From the NCBI GenBank assembly GCA_965220315.1, contig CBDCPP010000001.1:1364001-1428000 (forward strand): a stretch of 64,000 bases of DNA. Direction: 5' to 3'. Numbering within the stretch: position 1 is the first letter of the stretch; each line of letters begins with the position of its first letter. The notes beneath the pieces were generated by a model. That model searched no databases. It had not been told where the DNA came from and was given only the letters and a program-made list of their open reading frames with translations. The position numbers and the translations under genes are program-made. Below, one piece after another: positions 52,768 through 61,920 of the stretch. Source of the DNA: JAPOXK01 sp965220315 (GTDB lineage: Bacteria > Chloroflexota > Dehalococcoidia > Bin125).

Positions 52768-53426
52768 CAGCGCTGGCTTGCTTCCTGCGCCGGTGCCGAC
52801 TCCTCGAGCCGCAGATCTTCCAGGTACCGGCGCATGCCCCGCAGCCCCAGCCGCATGCGAGACTTGACCGTGCTCGCGGGAACCCCCAGCCGCTCGGCGA
52901 TCTCCCGATACGTGAGTCCTTCAAAGTACGCCATCTCCAGCACGCGACTTTGCGTCACGGGGATCTGGAGGAAGGCGTCCCGAACCGTGAACCGGTTGGC
53001 GGCAGCCGGCTCGACGGGATCACTGAAAGAGAGCCAATGCTCGGCATCTGCGATAGCGCCCGCACGCTCGATCGGATCCTTGCGACGGATCATATCGATG
53101 CAGAGGTTCCGAACCACGCGTGAGAGCCACGTGTGAAAACCCGCGCGGGTTGAGTGGAACGATGCCGCGTTCTTCCAAATCCGGATAAAGACCTCTCGGA
53201 CCACGTCCTCGGCGCGGTCTTCGCGGCCGAGGATCCGGAAGGCGATCGTGAAAGCCAAGCGCCCGTACTCCCGGTAGAGAAGACGCAGGGCTTCCTCGTC
53301 GCCCTCGGCGATCCGTTGGAGCAGGCGGGCGGCTGCGTCACGGTCCGTACCACACCTCCATAGCCAACTGGCGGACGCCGGCCGCCGTTGCATGGATGAT
53401 AGGCGGGAGTTCGGCAGCGGCGACAC
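52767..53426 (-). CDS. ECF-family RNA polymerase sigma factor (SigK-like)
   Basis: The 219-residue protein has region 2 as EALRLLYREYGRLAFTIAFR, REDRAEDVVREVFIRIWKNA and FHTWLSRVVRNLCIDMIRRK, and region 4 as SRVLEMAYFEGLTYREIAER then LGVPASTVKSRMRLGLRGMR, the HTH that reads the -35. The N-terminal 25 residues are unconserved, and ATG at 53393 or a later start is possible. It is coupled to the anti-sigma gene. Its targets cannot be read from the window, but envelope genes nearby are plausible. No autoregulatory promoter was identified in 53427-53544. Confidence 0.9.
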   Translation of the reverse strand: MSPLPNSRLSSMQRRPASASWLWRCGTDRDAAARLLQRIAEGDEEALRLLYREYGRLAFTIAFRILGREDRAEDVVREVFIRIWKNAASFHSTRAGFHTWLSRVVRNLCIDMIRRKDPIERAGAIADAEHWLSFSDPVEPAAANRFTVRDAFLQIPVTQSRVLEMAYFEGLTYREIAERLGVPASTVKSRMRLGLRGMRRYLEDLRLEESAPAQEASQR

Positions 53427-53544
53427 AGCGGCCGATCAGTCGGGAAGCACGATCGACCTGCGAACTCTCTAGGCGAACGCCAGCCGTCCCACCCGCTTCC
53501 AGGCGACCGATCAACAAGCGGAATGGACGAGAGGGAACCCCGGA

Positions 53545-53943
53545 TTAGGGGTCGGACGTGCCTTCGCGTCCAAAATCATCGGCCAGCCGGACGATATCAT
53601 CCAGTTCTGGACTCGAAGCTTCGATAATCTGAGAATCCTCGAGCGCCTGCACGCGGTGGACCGTCCCAACCGGCAGATCGATTAGCTCGCCCTGGCCGAG
53701 TTCGATCTCGTGAAGGTCGTCCTGTGAGTAACCTACCGAGAGGCGGATGCGACCGTGCAAGAGGTACATGGTCTCGCTCTTGTGCTCGTGATGTTGCAAG
53801 CTGAGGCGGTTCCCGCGCGCCACAAACAGGATCTTGCCCGCGTAGCACTCAGTCTCAGCCAAGATCGTCTCGCGTCCCCACGGCTTCTCAATGATGCGCG
53901 GTTTGCGCGGTTTGAGGGAAGGTTTAGGTTCTGCCACAGACAT
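53545..53943 (-). CDS. Cupin-domain protein, phosphomannose isomerase-like
   Basis: The 132-residue single cupin has IIEKPWGRETILAETECYAG at the start, as in the C-terminal domain of GDP-mannose pyrophosphorylase/type II PMI proteins, then SLQHHEHKSETMYLLHGRIR with the metal-binding histidines and glutamate, and IDLPVGTVHRVQALED with the last histidine. It may isomerise or bind a sugar phosphate, although single-domain cupins have many roles. The start at 53943 is supported by GGGAG upstream; a longer frame runs through the divergent M23 gene and was rejected. Confidence 0.82.
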   Translation of the reverse strand: MSVAEPKPSLKPRKPRIIEKPWGRETILAETECYAGKILFVARGNRLSLQHHEHKSETMYLLHGRIRLSVGYSQDDLHEIELGQGELIDLPVGTVHRVQALEDSQIIEASSPELDDIVRLADDFGREGTSDP

Positions 53944-54019
53944 CGGCTCCCGGCGAGATTTAGCGCGCAGGGTACCGTACCCTATCCAAGACTTCTCCAT
54001 GGCGCGGGGCGAGGTTTCA

Positions 54020-55156
54020 ATGGCCCTGTCCAGAGACCGACTGCGCGCTTGGCTTTCGCCGGCGCGGCCCTCCTTGATGCTCTGCACAACGGCGATCTTC
54101 ATATGCGCAGCATGCGGGGGAGCCGAGAGCCCCCCAACAGCATCCCCCGCGCCACCACCGACTCCGCAAGCGCCCATAGAGCCCTCCGTCGCGGTGCCGA
54201 ACGCGATGCCAGGAGGGTCACCCCTCGCGGAGGCAACGCCCACGCCGGATCCGCTTCCCTCACCGCCACCTCCTTCCGAGCCCAAGCCACGACCCAAACC
54301 GAAACCGCCGCCCACGCCGGAAACAACCCTCATTATCCTGCCGGAGACGATCCACCCCGGGGAAAGCGCACGCATCGAGGTACGAGGGGCCAGCGCAGCG
54401 AAAGCGCGCGTTACGGCAGAAGGCCGCACGGCGCCCCTCGTCTCCGTCAACGGCACCGTTTGGCTCGGCTACATCTCCGTGACCCCGATCACGGAAGAGG
54501 GCGCCCACACGCTCACGGTCGGCCTCTTGAACGCAGACGGAGAGCTGCTGGACTCTCTAGTAGGCGAGTTCGTGGTGGAACCACTACCGCCACTCCCGTC
54601 CCCCACCCCGGAGGAAACAGCTGCGCAAGAGCCGGTAGAAGCAATCACGTTGCCGCCCGAGGTACTCGCGCTGCTCACGCCCGAGAACGCCGAGATCGAC
54701 GACAGGGTGCGCTTCGAGCTGCACAGCAACGTCAGCGCCCCCCCGCGCTGGTCAGGACCCTGGATCCGGCCCGTCGAGGGCCAAGACGACAGTCCCTTTG
54801 GCATCCCACGCTCATACAATGGCGGCGCCGTGACCAGCTGGCACCACGGCCATGACATCGTCGCGGACCACGGCCAGCCAATCTGGGCAGCAGCAGCGGG
54901 TGTAGTCGTCTTCACCGGAACGCTGCCGATCCACGGCCAGGGCGTGATTATCGATCATGGAGCGGGCGTGTTCAGCGGTTACTGGCACATGGCGGAAGTC
55001 AGCGTAGTCCCGGAGATGGACCTGATCGCGGGCCACGAGATCGGGCTGATCGGATCGAGCGGCGCCTCAACCGGCCCGCATCTCCACTGGGAAGTCATCG
55101 TCAACGGCCAAGACGTCAACCCATTACAGTGGCTGAAGGCAGAGCTACACCCGTGA
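54020..55156 (+). CDS. Secreted M23 peptidase lipoprotein
   Basis: The start was set at ATG 54020 because GAGG lies five bases upstream; the in-frame ATG at 53999 has none. The 378-residue protein has a signal sequence ending near AACGG (residue about 30), a long Pro-rich linker, a beta domain (HPGESARIEVRGASAAKARV) and a C-terminal M23 domain with WHHGHDIVADHG (zinc His and Asp), SGYWHM and PHLHWEV. It is a second LytM-type endopeptidase of the window, presumably acting on peptidoglycan. It is divergent from the cupin gene and overlaps the kinase-like gene by four bases. Confidence 0.88.
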   Translation: MALSRDRLRAWLSPARPSLMLCTTAIFICAACGGAESPPTASPAPPPTPQAPIEPSVAVPNAMPGGSPLAEATPTPDPLPSPPPPSEPKPRPKPKPPPTPETTLIILPETIHPGESARIEVRGASAAKARVTAEGRTAPLVSVNGTVWLGYISVTPITEEGAHTLTVGLLNADGELLDSLVGEFVVEPLPPLPSPTPEETAAQEPVEAITLPPEVLALLTPENAEIDDRVRFELHSNVSAPPRWSGPWIRPVEGQDDSPFGIPRSYNGGAVTSWHHGHDIVADHGQPIWAAAAGVVVFTGTLPIHGQGVIIDHGAGVFSGYWHMAEVSVVPEMDLIAGHEIGLIGSSGASTGPHLHWEVIVNGQDVNPLQWLKAELHP

Positions 55157-56100
55157 TCGCCGCCGTCGATGATCTCGAACTGGCACGCTGCGCAGCCGCC
55201 GTACGAACGGCGGCGCCGAACCTCCGGGATTTCGAACCGCTAACGCTCGCCGAGCGCGATGCCGACTTTCTGGTCGTGCGGACGGTGGGTGGCGAACTCT
55301 TTCAGCTACCCCTGAGCGAGCGAGGCGCCAATGCCGCCGGCGTCCAGATACGTCTACTTCCGTTCCTACGCAGCCATGTCGAGCCAACGCTGCCCCAGCC
55401 AGATTGGGAGAGCGGCCCCTCCGACGCGGCACCCTTCGGCGTCTGGGGGCAGCGAAAATTGTCCGGCGTACCCCTGCGCGTAGAGACACTGCCAGACCAA
55501 CTGATCGCGCAGATGGCAGGGTCGATCGCAACATTCCTCCTCGGCTTGCACGGCTTCTCGATCAAACAAGCACACGGTCTCGCGGTTCCGGGGCCACGGG
55601 CATGGCGCCAGCATTTCGAGGAGGCGGGACGCGAGGGCCTGCCGGCACTGCGGAGGGAGTTCGGCTTCTCTGAGTTCGGACGCTTGCGCCGTTGGTGGCG
55701 CAACTTCATGGCGGACGACCGCAACTGGAGCTTTGAGCCAACCTTGGTGCACGGAGACCTGCGGCCCGGCGACCTGCTCGTCGATCCCGAGCAGACGGAA
55801 CTGATAGCGGTCGACAGGTTCCGCAGCGCCGCGCTCGGGGACCCCGCGATCGACTTCGCGGGACTCGTGCGCTGTACCGACACCGAGTTCAGCTGGCGCG
55901 TTGTCGATGCGTACCGGCGCGGGGGCGGGCGAATAAGCGCGGACATGCTGCGGCGTGTACGGCTGCTGGGTACCGCCGTCTCGTTGCGTACAGCGGCGCG
56001 CGCCGCACGCAACGACGATGCCGCGGGGCTGGCAACGGTCGTCGCGGAACTCCGCGCCGGGCCCGTGCTAGGCGCGCAGCCGCGACTGAACTCGCGCTGA
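55153..56100 (+). CDS. Aminoglycoside phosphotransferase-fold kinase-like protein
   Basis: The fold is recognised from the C-terminal catalytic block: LVHGDLRPGDLLVDPEQTEL, where the catalytic Asp of HGD is kept but the usual metal-binding Asn is Asp, and IAVDRFRSAALGDPAIDFAG for the second Asp and the LGDPAxD motif. The N-terminal lobe is less clear. Substrates of this superfamily range from antibiotics to sugars and homoserine, and nothing here identifies one. The start is taken at the GTG at 55153, whose GTGA overlaps the M23 stop; an ATG at 55129 is possible. Confidence 0.78.
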   Translation: MIAAVDDLELARCAAAVRTAAPNLRDFEPLTLAERDADFLVVRTVGGELFQLPLSERGANAAGVQIRLLPFLRSHVEPTLPQPDWESGPSDAAPFGVWGQRKLSGVPLRVETLPDQLIAQMAGSIATFLLGLHGFSIKQAHGLAVPGPRAWRQHFEEAGREGLPALRREFGFSEFGRLRRWWRNFMADDRNWSFEPTLVHGDLRPGDLLVDPEQTELIAVDRFRSAALGDPAIDFAGLVRCTDTEFSWRVVDAYRRGGGRISADMLRRVRLLGTAVSLRTAARAARNDDAAGLATVVAELRAGPVLGAQPRLNSR

Positions 56101-56101
56101 G

Positions 56102-56623
56102 CTAGATCTCTTCGCCCTTCAGACCTTGCATCGTGCGCAACATCTTGATCTGCCCCAGGTGGGTGCCGCCATGCGAGAGGATGGTCTGCCCGATGTGTTG
56201 CAGCTTCGGCTTCATGCCGAACGGCTTGACCTCCGTCTCCACTGCGAGATCGTCGTCACTGATCGAGTCGAAGTAGCCGAGCACATCGCTCTTCACGGCG
56301 GCGATGTACTTTTGAAAATCCTCATTGCTCGGGAGACGGAGTTTCTGTGCCTCAGCAAGATCCATGCCGGTACCTTGCGCGGCTTTTGGCAAACTCCATT
56401 CCTCGTGGAGATTCTGGCGCATCCACACAGGCGGCTTGCGATCCTGGCACACGAAGTTGATCACATTATCGACCGTACGAATGACGTGCCAAGAGTGAAA
56501 GGCAGCGTGCACGCCTCCCTCGGGGTAGTAGTACAACTGCTCATCCGATAAATCACCCACGGCCTCGGCGATGTCGTCGTGGAATTTGCCGATAAAGTGA
56601 TGGAGGAAGGCAGTCTCTTTCAT
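56102..56623 (-). CDS. DinB family protein
   Basis: The 173-residue four-helix protein has FHSWHVIRTVDNVINF (His of the DinB metal site), LQHIGQTILSHGGTHLGQIKML with two more histidines in register, and an N-terminal helix FLHHFIGKFHDDIAEAVGDL. The three His positions correspond to the usual DinB triad. The start at 56623 has AAGGGA seven bases upstream. The function of DinB-type proteins varies (thiol transferases, isomerases), so none is claimed. It is convergent with the kinase-like gene, one base from its stop. Bases 56624-56920 hold no gene I can support. Confidence 0.83.
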   Translation of the reverse strand: MKETAFLHHFIGKFHDDIAEAVGDLSDEQLYYYPEGGVHAAFHSWHVIRTVDNVINFVCQDRKPPVWMRQNLHEEWSLPKAAQGTGMDLAEAQKLRLPSNEDFQKYIAAVKSDVLGYFDSISDDDLAVETEVKPFGMKPKLQHIGQTILSHGGTHLGQIKMLRTMQGLKGEEI

Positions 56624-56920
56624 GGCAGGTCCCTTCGCGCCGCTGTGCCGCGACAGCAAAGCGCATGATAAGCGAAAGGACAGGGTACGTCGCCCAGCAG
56701 AGCCCGGCCGGCCATTGAGAGGGTTTCCCGTTACCAGCAGAAGGGCGCACGGACGCAGACACGGAATCAATGACGCTGACCCCACCGATCCAGCAAGGGC
56801 GCGGGTAAGCCTGCCGGCAGTTCGATCGATGGCTGCGCCGATCGCCGTCTCGCCCGGCAATGGCCCTCCACTGCTCGACGGCGAGTGGCCGAAGCACTCT
56901 GCCCTCCTTAGGACGTAACT

Positions 56921-58117
56921 TCACTCACCCAGTCCAGCCCCCTCAGTACCTGGGAGCCGCGGGTAGACAACCCCCGTGCCCGTCGCGAAGACGCTGGCGC
57001 GGCGCCCCGGAGGAAAATCGGCATCGGGACCGAGGCGTGCACGGATACGCGCTCCAGAACCGAGGCGCAACGTGACGAGTTGATCATGACCGTAAAATTC
57101 ACGCCGCTCGACGATCGCCTGACCATGACCCGGCACTGTAGCGCCCTCCGCAGCGAGCTGAACGCGCTCGGGGCGCAACATGACATCGACCGAGCCAGCA
57201 GTCACGCTGGAATCACCCTTGATCGGGATGCAGCCGATCTCGGTTTCGACGCCGTCGGATGTTAAGGTGCCGGGAAGGAAATCAGCCTCTCCAACGAAGG
57301 CGGCGACCACGCGTGTCGCAGGGCGATGGTAAATCTCGGCGGGTGAGCCAACTTGCTCGATCCGACCTCGCAGCTGCACAGCCACCCTATCGGCGATAGC
57401 GAACGCCTCCTCTTGATCGTGGGTGACGAAGATCGAAGCGGTCGAAGCGCGGCGCAGGATCTCACGCACTTCCTCCCGCACGCTCGCGCGGAGGGGGGCG
57501 TCCAGATTTGAGAATGGCTCGTCCAACAGCAAAAGCTCGGGTCGCGGCGCCAGCGCACGCGCAAGCGCTACGCGCTGCGCCTCACCGCCGGAAAGCTCGT
57601 GCGGGAAACGTCTGGCGAGGTGCGGTAGCGCCACAAGCTCAAGCGCTTCCTGCACGCGCGCGTCGGTCACCGAAACGCCAGCACTATCAAAGCGAAAGCG
57701 TTCGCGAAGCGCGGCGAGAGGACGCCGCAAGGCGAAGGTCCAGTGCGCGACGGTGGAACTCTCCAAGCCATAGGCGATATTGTCCGCAACGGTGAGATGC
57801 GGGAAGAGTGCGTAATCCTGAAAGACCATCCCCACCCGGCGACGCTCTGGAGGGAGGAAAACACCCGTTCCGACCACCTCATGCCCCGCGATCGTCACGC
57901 TCCCCGCGCCGGGTCTCTCAAATCCAGCGATCAGCCGAAGGGTCGTAGTCTTGCCACAGCCGCTGGGACCGAGCAGAGCGACGGTTTCACCGGAGCGGAC
58001 TGTAAGGGACAGATCGTCAACGGCGCGCACCTCGCGAGGCGAACCCTGCGCGAAGCTCTTCCGCAAGCCTACACACTGCAACGCAGCCGGCACCTTAGCG
58101 TTCAACTCGGTGTTCAC
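56921..58117 (-). CDS. fbpC: Ferric iron ABC transporter ATP-binding protein FbpC
   Basis: The ATPase of about 398 residues has Walker A GPSGCGKTTT, a signature LSGGEAQRVALARALAPRPE, Walker B LLLLDEPFSNLD and an H-loop VTHDQEEAFA. A C-terminal TOBE/regulatory region of about 120 residues (VDVMLRPERVQLAAEG) is as in FbpC/PotA-type importers. It overlaps the end of fbpB on the same strand. GTG at 58117 is used, but GTG at 58093, just after the fbpB stop, is equally possible. It is the third gene of the fbpA-fbpB-fbpC operon. Confidence 0.9.
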   Translation of the reverse strand: MNTELNAKVPAALQCVGLRKSFAQGSPREVRAVDDLSLTVRSGETVALLGPSGCGKTTTLRLIAGFERPGAGSVTIAGHEVVGTGVFLPPERRRVGMVFQDYALFPHLTVADNIAYGLESSTVAHWTFALRRPLAALRERFRFDSAGVSVTDARVQEALELVALPHLARRFPHELSGGEAQRVALARALAPRPELLLLDEPFSNLDAPLRASVREEVREILRRASTASIFVTHDQEEAFAIADRVAVQLRGRIEQVGSPAEIYHRPATRVVAAFVGEADFLPGTLTSDGVETEIGCIPIKGDSSVTAGSVDVMLRPERVQLAAEGATVPGHGQAIVERREFYGHDQLVTLRLGSGARIRARLGPDADFPPGRRASVFATGTGVVYPRLPGTEGAGLGE

Positions 58118-59702
58118 GGACGACCAGCAGCGCCAGAGGCAGCGCAGCCACAAGGATCAGAATGAGCGCGGGCGCTGCAGCACGAGCGAAGAAGGCTTCG
58201 GAAGAGGCAGACCATACTTCAGTAGCAAGGGTATCAAATCCGATCGGAGCGAGAAGGATCGTCGCGGGTAATTCTTTCATGGCGGTGAGAAAAACCAGTG
58301 CAAAGCCGCTCACGAGTCCAGGGATGAGGAGAGGAATCGTGATCGTGGCCAGCACGCGCCCTGGCGATCCGCCCAAGCTGCGGGCGGCCTCTTCGATCCC
58401 GGGGCGGATCTGCACCAACGAAGTCCGGACCCCTCCTAGCGCCAGTGGGAAGAAGAGTACGAGATAGGCGAAGACCAGCAGCACCCAACTCTGGTACACA
58501 CCCGGCACGACCCGCAAGCCGAAGAACACCAGGGACAGCGCGACCACGATGCCGGGTAACGCAAAGCCTGTATAGCCGACGCGCTCCACCAAAGCCGCTA
58601 GCGGCGACGGCTTGCGAACGGCGACGATCGCGACGGGAATCGCCACCACCACCGCCACCAGCCCCGCCACCGCAGAGACCCAGGCGGAGTTGAGCGCGGC
58701 GCTCCATGTGCCCGCGAAAGGCTCGCCAGCTTGTAGTCCCCGCACGAGCCAGTGCAGCAGGACGCCTGCAGGCACGCCCAAAGCGACAAGCACGATTGCA
58801 CCGAGAAAAGCGAGCGCGGGCCAGCGCCAATGGCCCAGCCGCAGTAGTCGTGGCGGCCGGGGTGTGCCCGGGCCGCTGCCATGAAACCGACCGCGCCTAC
58901 GGTACAGCCATTCCAGCAACAGAATGAGCGCGACTAGACCGACGAGCTCCAGCCCAAGCACGGCCGCTGCCGCCCGATCGAACGAGTTCTGGTACTGGAC
59001 GAAGATGGCGCGGGTGAGAGTATCGGTCCGTAAAAGCGACACCGCGCCGAAGTCCGATACGACGTAGAGCGCCACAAGTAGCAACCCTACCGTGATGGGA
59101 ACCCGCAACTGCGGGACGGTCACACGCCAAAACGTCTGCCAGGATCCCATCCCGAGGCTGCGGGAGGCATCCTCCAGTGCCGGATCAACCCCGCGCAAGC
59201 CAGCCCGCAAAACCAGTAGTAGGTAGGGGTAGCTGAACAGCGTGAGAGCCAGGAAGGCCCCCGGAAAACCGTAAATCTGCGGGACGGCATCGACCCCCAG
59301 CGGCGAGAGGATCTCCTGCAGCGTGCCGCGAGGACCGAACGCGGCTATGAACGCAACCGCACCGACATAGCTGGGAACGACGAGCGGGACGATCGCAAGC
59401 ACGCTCCATAGCCGGCGCAGCGGGAGATCGGTCCGAACGGTGAGCCAAGCGATTGGGAGCGCCAGCACCAGGGAAGCGCTGGCGACGGCGAGGGCGAGAA
59501 GGGCCGTACGCACGAGAAGGCGCAGGGAAGACGCGTGACCTAAGGCGCTCCAAGCAGCCGCGTCGGCATCGAGCGCGCGGACGATAAGGTAGACAAGGGG
59601 AAGCAGCATGGCCGCTGCCACAACGAGGGCCAGCGGCCATGCTGGGCCTGGAAACCGCCTACGGTACGCGAGAACTGTTGAGCGAATAGCGGCTCCGGCC
59701 AT
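58095..59702 (-). CDS. fbpB: Ferric iron ABC transporter permease FbpB
   Basis: The 535-residue permease is made of two fused six-helix halves, each with a BPD_transp_1 EAA-type loop: DASRSLGMGSWQTFWRVTVP in the first and EEAARSLGGSPGRVLATITI in the second. About twelve membrane helices are predicted. This fused layout is typical of Fbp/Sfu/ThiP-type importers. It lies 19 bases after fbpA. With FbpA and FbpC it would import Fe3+ across the cytoplasmic membrane. Confidence 0.92.
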   Translation of the reverse strand: MAGAAIRSTVLAYRRRFPGPAWPLALVVAAAMLLPLVYLIVRALDADAAAWSALGHASSLRLLVRTALLALAVASASLVLALPIAWLTVRTDLPLRRLWSVLAIVPLVVPSYVGAVAFIAAFGPRGTLQEILSPLGVDAVPQIYGFPGAFLALTLFSYPYLLLVLRAGLRGVDPALEDASRSLGMGSWQTFWRVTVPQLRVPITVGLLLVALYVVSDFGAVSLLRTDTLTRAIFVQYQNSFDRAAAAVLGLELVGLVALILLLEWLYRRRGRFHGSGPGTPRPPRLLRLGHWRWPALAFLGAIVLVALGVPAGVLLHWLVRGLQAGEPFAGTWSAALNSAWVSAVAGLVAVVVAIPVAIVAVRKPSPLAALVERVGYTGFALPGIVVALSLVFFGLRVVPGVYQSWVLLVFAYLVLFFPLALGGVRTSLVQIRPGIEEAARSLGGSPGRVLATITIPLLIPGLVSGFALVFLTAMKELPATILLAPIGFDTLATEVWSASSEAFFARAAAPALILILVAALPLALLVVREHRVER

Positions 59703-59721
59703 GGAGCGGGGAGGCGCTGCC

Positions 59722-60927
59722 CTAAGGCAGCGCGCCGACTTCCCTCAAGAGATTGAGCGTCCCTTCCAGATCAGCAAGCGAGGTAAGCGCGAGCGACGGC
59801 GGATCGAGCGTGCCGAGACCAGGGATGCCGGGGTTCGGATCGACACCCGCGATCAGCGGGTACTCATGCGTCTCGGTCGCGAAGTACTGTTGCGCAGCCT
59901 CGCTCAGCAAGTAGTCAATGAACGCACGGGCTGCCTCCTCATTATCCGACGAATCCAGCAGGCCGACGCCTGCGATGTTCACGAGGGCGCCCGGCTCGCC
60001 CGCGTCGGTGTAGAGGTTCGCAGCGGGAAAATCTGGATCTTCAGTGAGGAAGCGCCAGAGGTAATAGTGGTTGACGACCCCAACGTCGATCTCACCGTCG
60101 CCCACCGCCTGAACGATAGGAGTGTTCTTCGGATATTCCTGCACGCCATTGTCGATCATGGCGCGGAGCCAGTCGGCAGTCGCAGCGTCCCCATAGATTT
60201 GGCGCATCGCGGTGACGAAGGCTTGGAAGGAGCCATTGGTAGGGGCCCAACCCACGCGGCCATTCCACTCCGGCTCCGTCAACTCGAAAATGGAAGCCGG
60301 AAGCTCCTCCTCACTCAGATTGGTGGAATACACAATGACTCGCGCGCGGCCTGACACGCCTACCCAACCGCCCGAGGCGGAACGGAAGACGGGGTCGACC
60401 CGGTTGAGAAACTCATCGTCGAGAACCGTGAAGCGGCCAGCGTCCTGTAGCGCCCCGAGGGCACCGGCATCCTGAGCAAAGAACACGTCTGCAGGCGAGC
60501 GGTCACCCTCCTCAAGGATAGCCACCGCCAACTCCGCAGTGCCGCCGTATCGGACCCGCACGTCGACACCGGTGTCGGCCTCGAATTGGTCCAGCAGAGG
60601 GCCCACGAGCGACTCACTGCGGCCGGAATAGACCGTAAGCGTCAGAGGACTGTCCATGCTGGTTTCGGAGGACGTCTGTTGAGTGGGAATCTCTTCCTCG
60701 GCAGACATCTCTTCCTCAGCAGATGTCTCAGCTTGAGTGGATACCGCCTCTTCGGTGGACACAGATTCCTGGGGAGCAGCCTCAGCGGCCGGCTGCTCGC
60801 TCGCCGATGGTTGCGGAGTACTGGGGCCGTCGTCGCTATCGTCGCCACATGCTGCAACAAAGGCGAAAGTCAGTAAAACGACGGCGATGAGAAGGTAAGG
60901 CGATCGCCTGAGGATTGCAGCAGTCAC
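59722..60927 (-). CDS. fbpA: Ferric iron-binding lipoprotein FbpA
   Basis: The 401-residue lipoprotein has a signal with lipobox FVAACGDD (cysteine near residue 27), an acidic Ser/Glu linker, then a type II periplasmic-binding fold starting at TLTVYSGRSESLVGPLLDQF. The NHYYLWR segment (about residue 290) carries the adjacent tyrosines that bind ferric iron in FbpA/FutA proteins, and GVGLLDSSDNEEAARAFIDYLLS matches the C-lobe. It captures Fe3+ outside the membrane for FbpBC. A promoter with an overlapping DtxR-like box lies 82-111 bases upstream. Confidence 0.95.
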   Translation of the reverse strand: MTAAILRRSPYLLIAVVLLTFAFVAACGDDSDDGPSTPQPSASEQPAAEAAPQESVSTEEAVSTQAETSAEEEMSAEEEIPTQQTSSETSMDSPLTLTVYSGRSESLVGPLLDQFEADTGVDVRVRYGGTAELAVAILEEGDRSPADVFFAQDAGALGALQDAGRFTVLDDEFLNRVDPVFRSASGGWVGVSGRARVIVYSTNLSEEELPASIFELTEPEWNGRVGWAPTNGSFQAFVTAMRQIYGDAATADWLRAMIDNGVQEYPKNTPIVQAVGDGEIDVGVVNHYYLWRFLTEDPDFPAANLYTDAGEPGALVNIAGVGLLDSSDNEEAARAFIDYLLSEAAQQYFATETHEYPLIAGVDPNPGIPGLGTLDPPSLALTSLADLEGTLNLLREVGALP

Positions 60928-61008
60928 GGATTCTGATCCTCCGTTACGGCCTACGATCCAAGGTGTTGGATCGGCTGGGTACCGTGTGCGCCCTCGTAAA
61001 CCGTGCCA

Positions 61009-61038
61009 ATCTTAGGTATCCTTAAGTCGAAATGTCAA
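61009..61038 (-). promoter_or_regulatory. Promoter of fbpABC with overlapping DtxR/IdeR-like operator
   Basis: On the minus strand a perfect -35 TTGACA (61038-61033) is followed after 18 bases by -10 TAAGAT (61014-61009). Between them and overlapping the -10 is CTTAAGGATACCTAAG (61026-61011), an imperfect palindrome with the TTAGGTA/CCTAA half-sites of DtxR-family iron or manganese boxes (DtxR consensus half TTAGGTTAG). A repressor bound here would block polymerase, so iron repression of the fbp operon is the expected logic. Confidence 0.6.
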
Positions 61039-61074
61039 GATTCATTCTCTAACTGATAAATTCATCTTGCATGC

Positions 61075-61347
61075 ATGGATATAGGATCATTACACTACGT
61101 CGGTAGGAGGGTCGCTCATCCCATCAGCGGCGACGGATCGATGACCAGAGGCTTACTGTTCTTGCTCTCGATCACTCGCACCGCAGGAGATCACGCCCGG
61201 AAACCTCGGCGACCGTTTGATCGCGTCGTGCCCCGAGAATCCATGTCATCCCGTTATCGACGGCGCTACGGCCCCACCTACCTCGACGGCATGCTGGCGC
61301 GCTCGCTGGCGCGCGCCCGGCGCAACGCAGAGCATAAGGAACCCTAG
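61075..61347 (+). CDS. Possible small basic protein, weakly supported
   Basis: A 90-codon open frame lies in the 576 bases between the fbp promoter and rpsN. The last 34 residues (from ATG at 61243: MSSRYRRRYGPTYLDGMLAR) look most protein-like. There is no clear ribosome site for ATG 61075 and no recognised family. A further 51-codon frame at 61401-61556 is no better supported. If neither is real, the stretch 61039-61614 is a long non-coding region. Confidence 0.25.
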   Translation: MDIGSLHYVGRRVAHPISGDGSMTRGLLFLLSITRTAGDHARKPRRPFDRVVPRESMSSRYRRRYGPTYLDGMLARSLARARRNAEHKEP

Positions 61348-61614
61348 ATACAGATATCTCCGCTAAACGCTATCGAAGACCGGGGCCCAGCGGCGACCGC
61401 ATGGCAGAGCCCCGCGCCAAGGCCTTCATCCAAGAGCGCTCCAGCAGCGACGAAGGCGCCACTATATCGAGCGAGATCGATCGCCCCCTTGCGCACTGGC
61501 TCCAAAGCCCAACCACACCCTTCACAAGCGAAGGAAGGATCTCTCGGAACAGCTAGAGCACCGCGAAGCAGCTAGGGGAGAGACGTGTCAGAGAGAAAGA
61601 GCTGGCAGCGTGAG

Positions 61615-61920
61615 CTACCAGGAAGCCTTGCGAATACCTGGCAAGAGACCTTCGGAAGCCATCTCCCGGAAACTGATGCGAGAGAGCCCGAACTTGCGCA
61701 TGTAGCCACGCGAGCGTCCCGTGACGGCGCAGCGGTTCTTGATGCGGGTAGGACTACTGTTGCGCGGCATCGACTGCAGCTCAGCCTGAGCCTCCGAACG
61801 AACCATGGGGCTATCCCACGAGGTTTTGAGTTTCGCTTTAAGTTCAGCCCGACGCGCGCTGTACTTATCGTACATGGCACGTCGCTTCGCGTTGCGGGCG
61901 ATCTGGCTCTTCTTCGCCAT
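61615..61920 (-). CDS. rpsN: 30S ribosomal protein S14, zinc-free (C-minus) form
   Basis: The 101-residue S14 begins MAKKSQIARNAKRRAMYDKY and ends with NRCAVTGRSRGYMRKFGLSR and REMASEGLLPGIRKASW. Only one of the four zinc cysteines of the short zinc-ribbon S14 is present, so this is the long, zinc-independent type. In many bacteria this form is a paralogue induced by zinc shortage (Zur control). Here it stands alone, away from the ribosomal protein operon, which fits that pattern, although no convincing Zur box was seen upstream. GGAG lies two bases before the ATG at 61920, unusually close. Confidence 0.93.
   Translation of the reverse strand: MAKKSQIARNAKRRAMYDKYSARRAELKAKLKTSWDSPMVRSEAQAELQSMPRNSSPTRIKNRCAVTGRSRGYMRKFGLSRISFREMASEGLLPGIRKASW

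Noticed and set aside
61401..61556. 51-codon plus-strand frame before rpsN
   Set aside because: No ribosome site, no family resemblance, and length within chance expectation.
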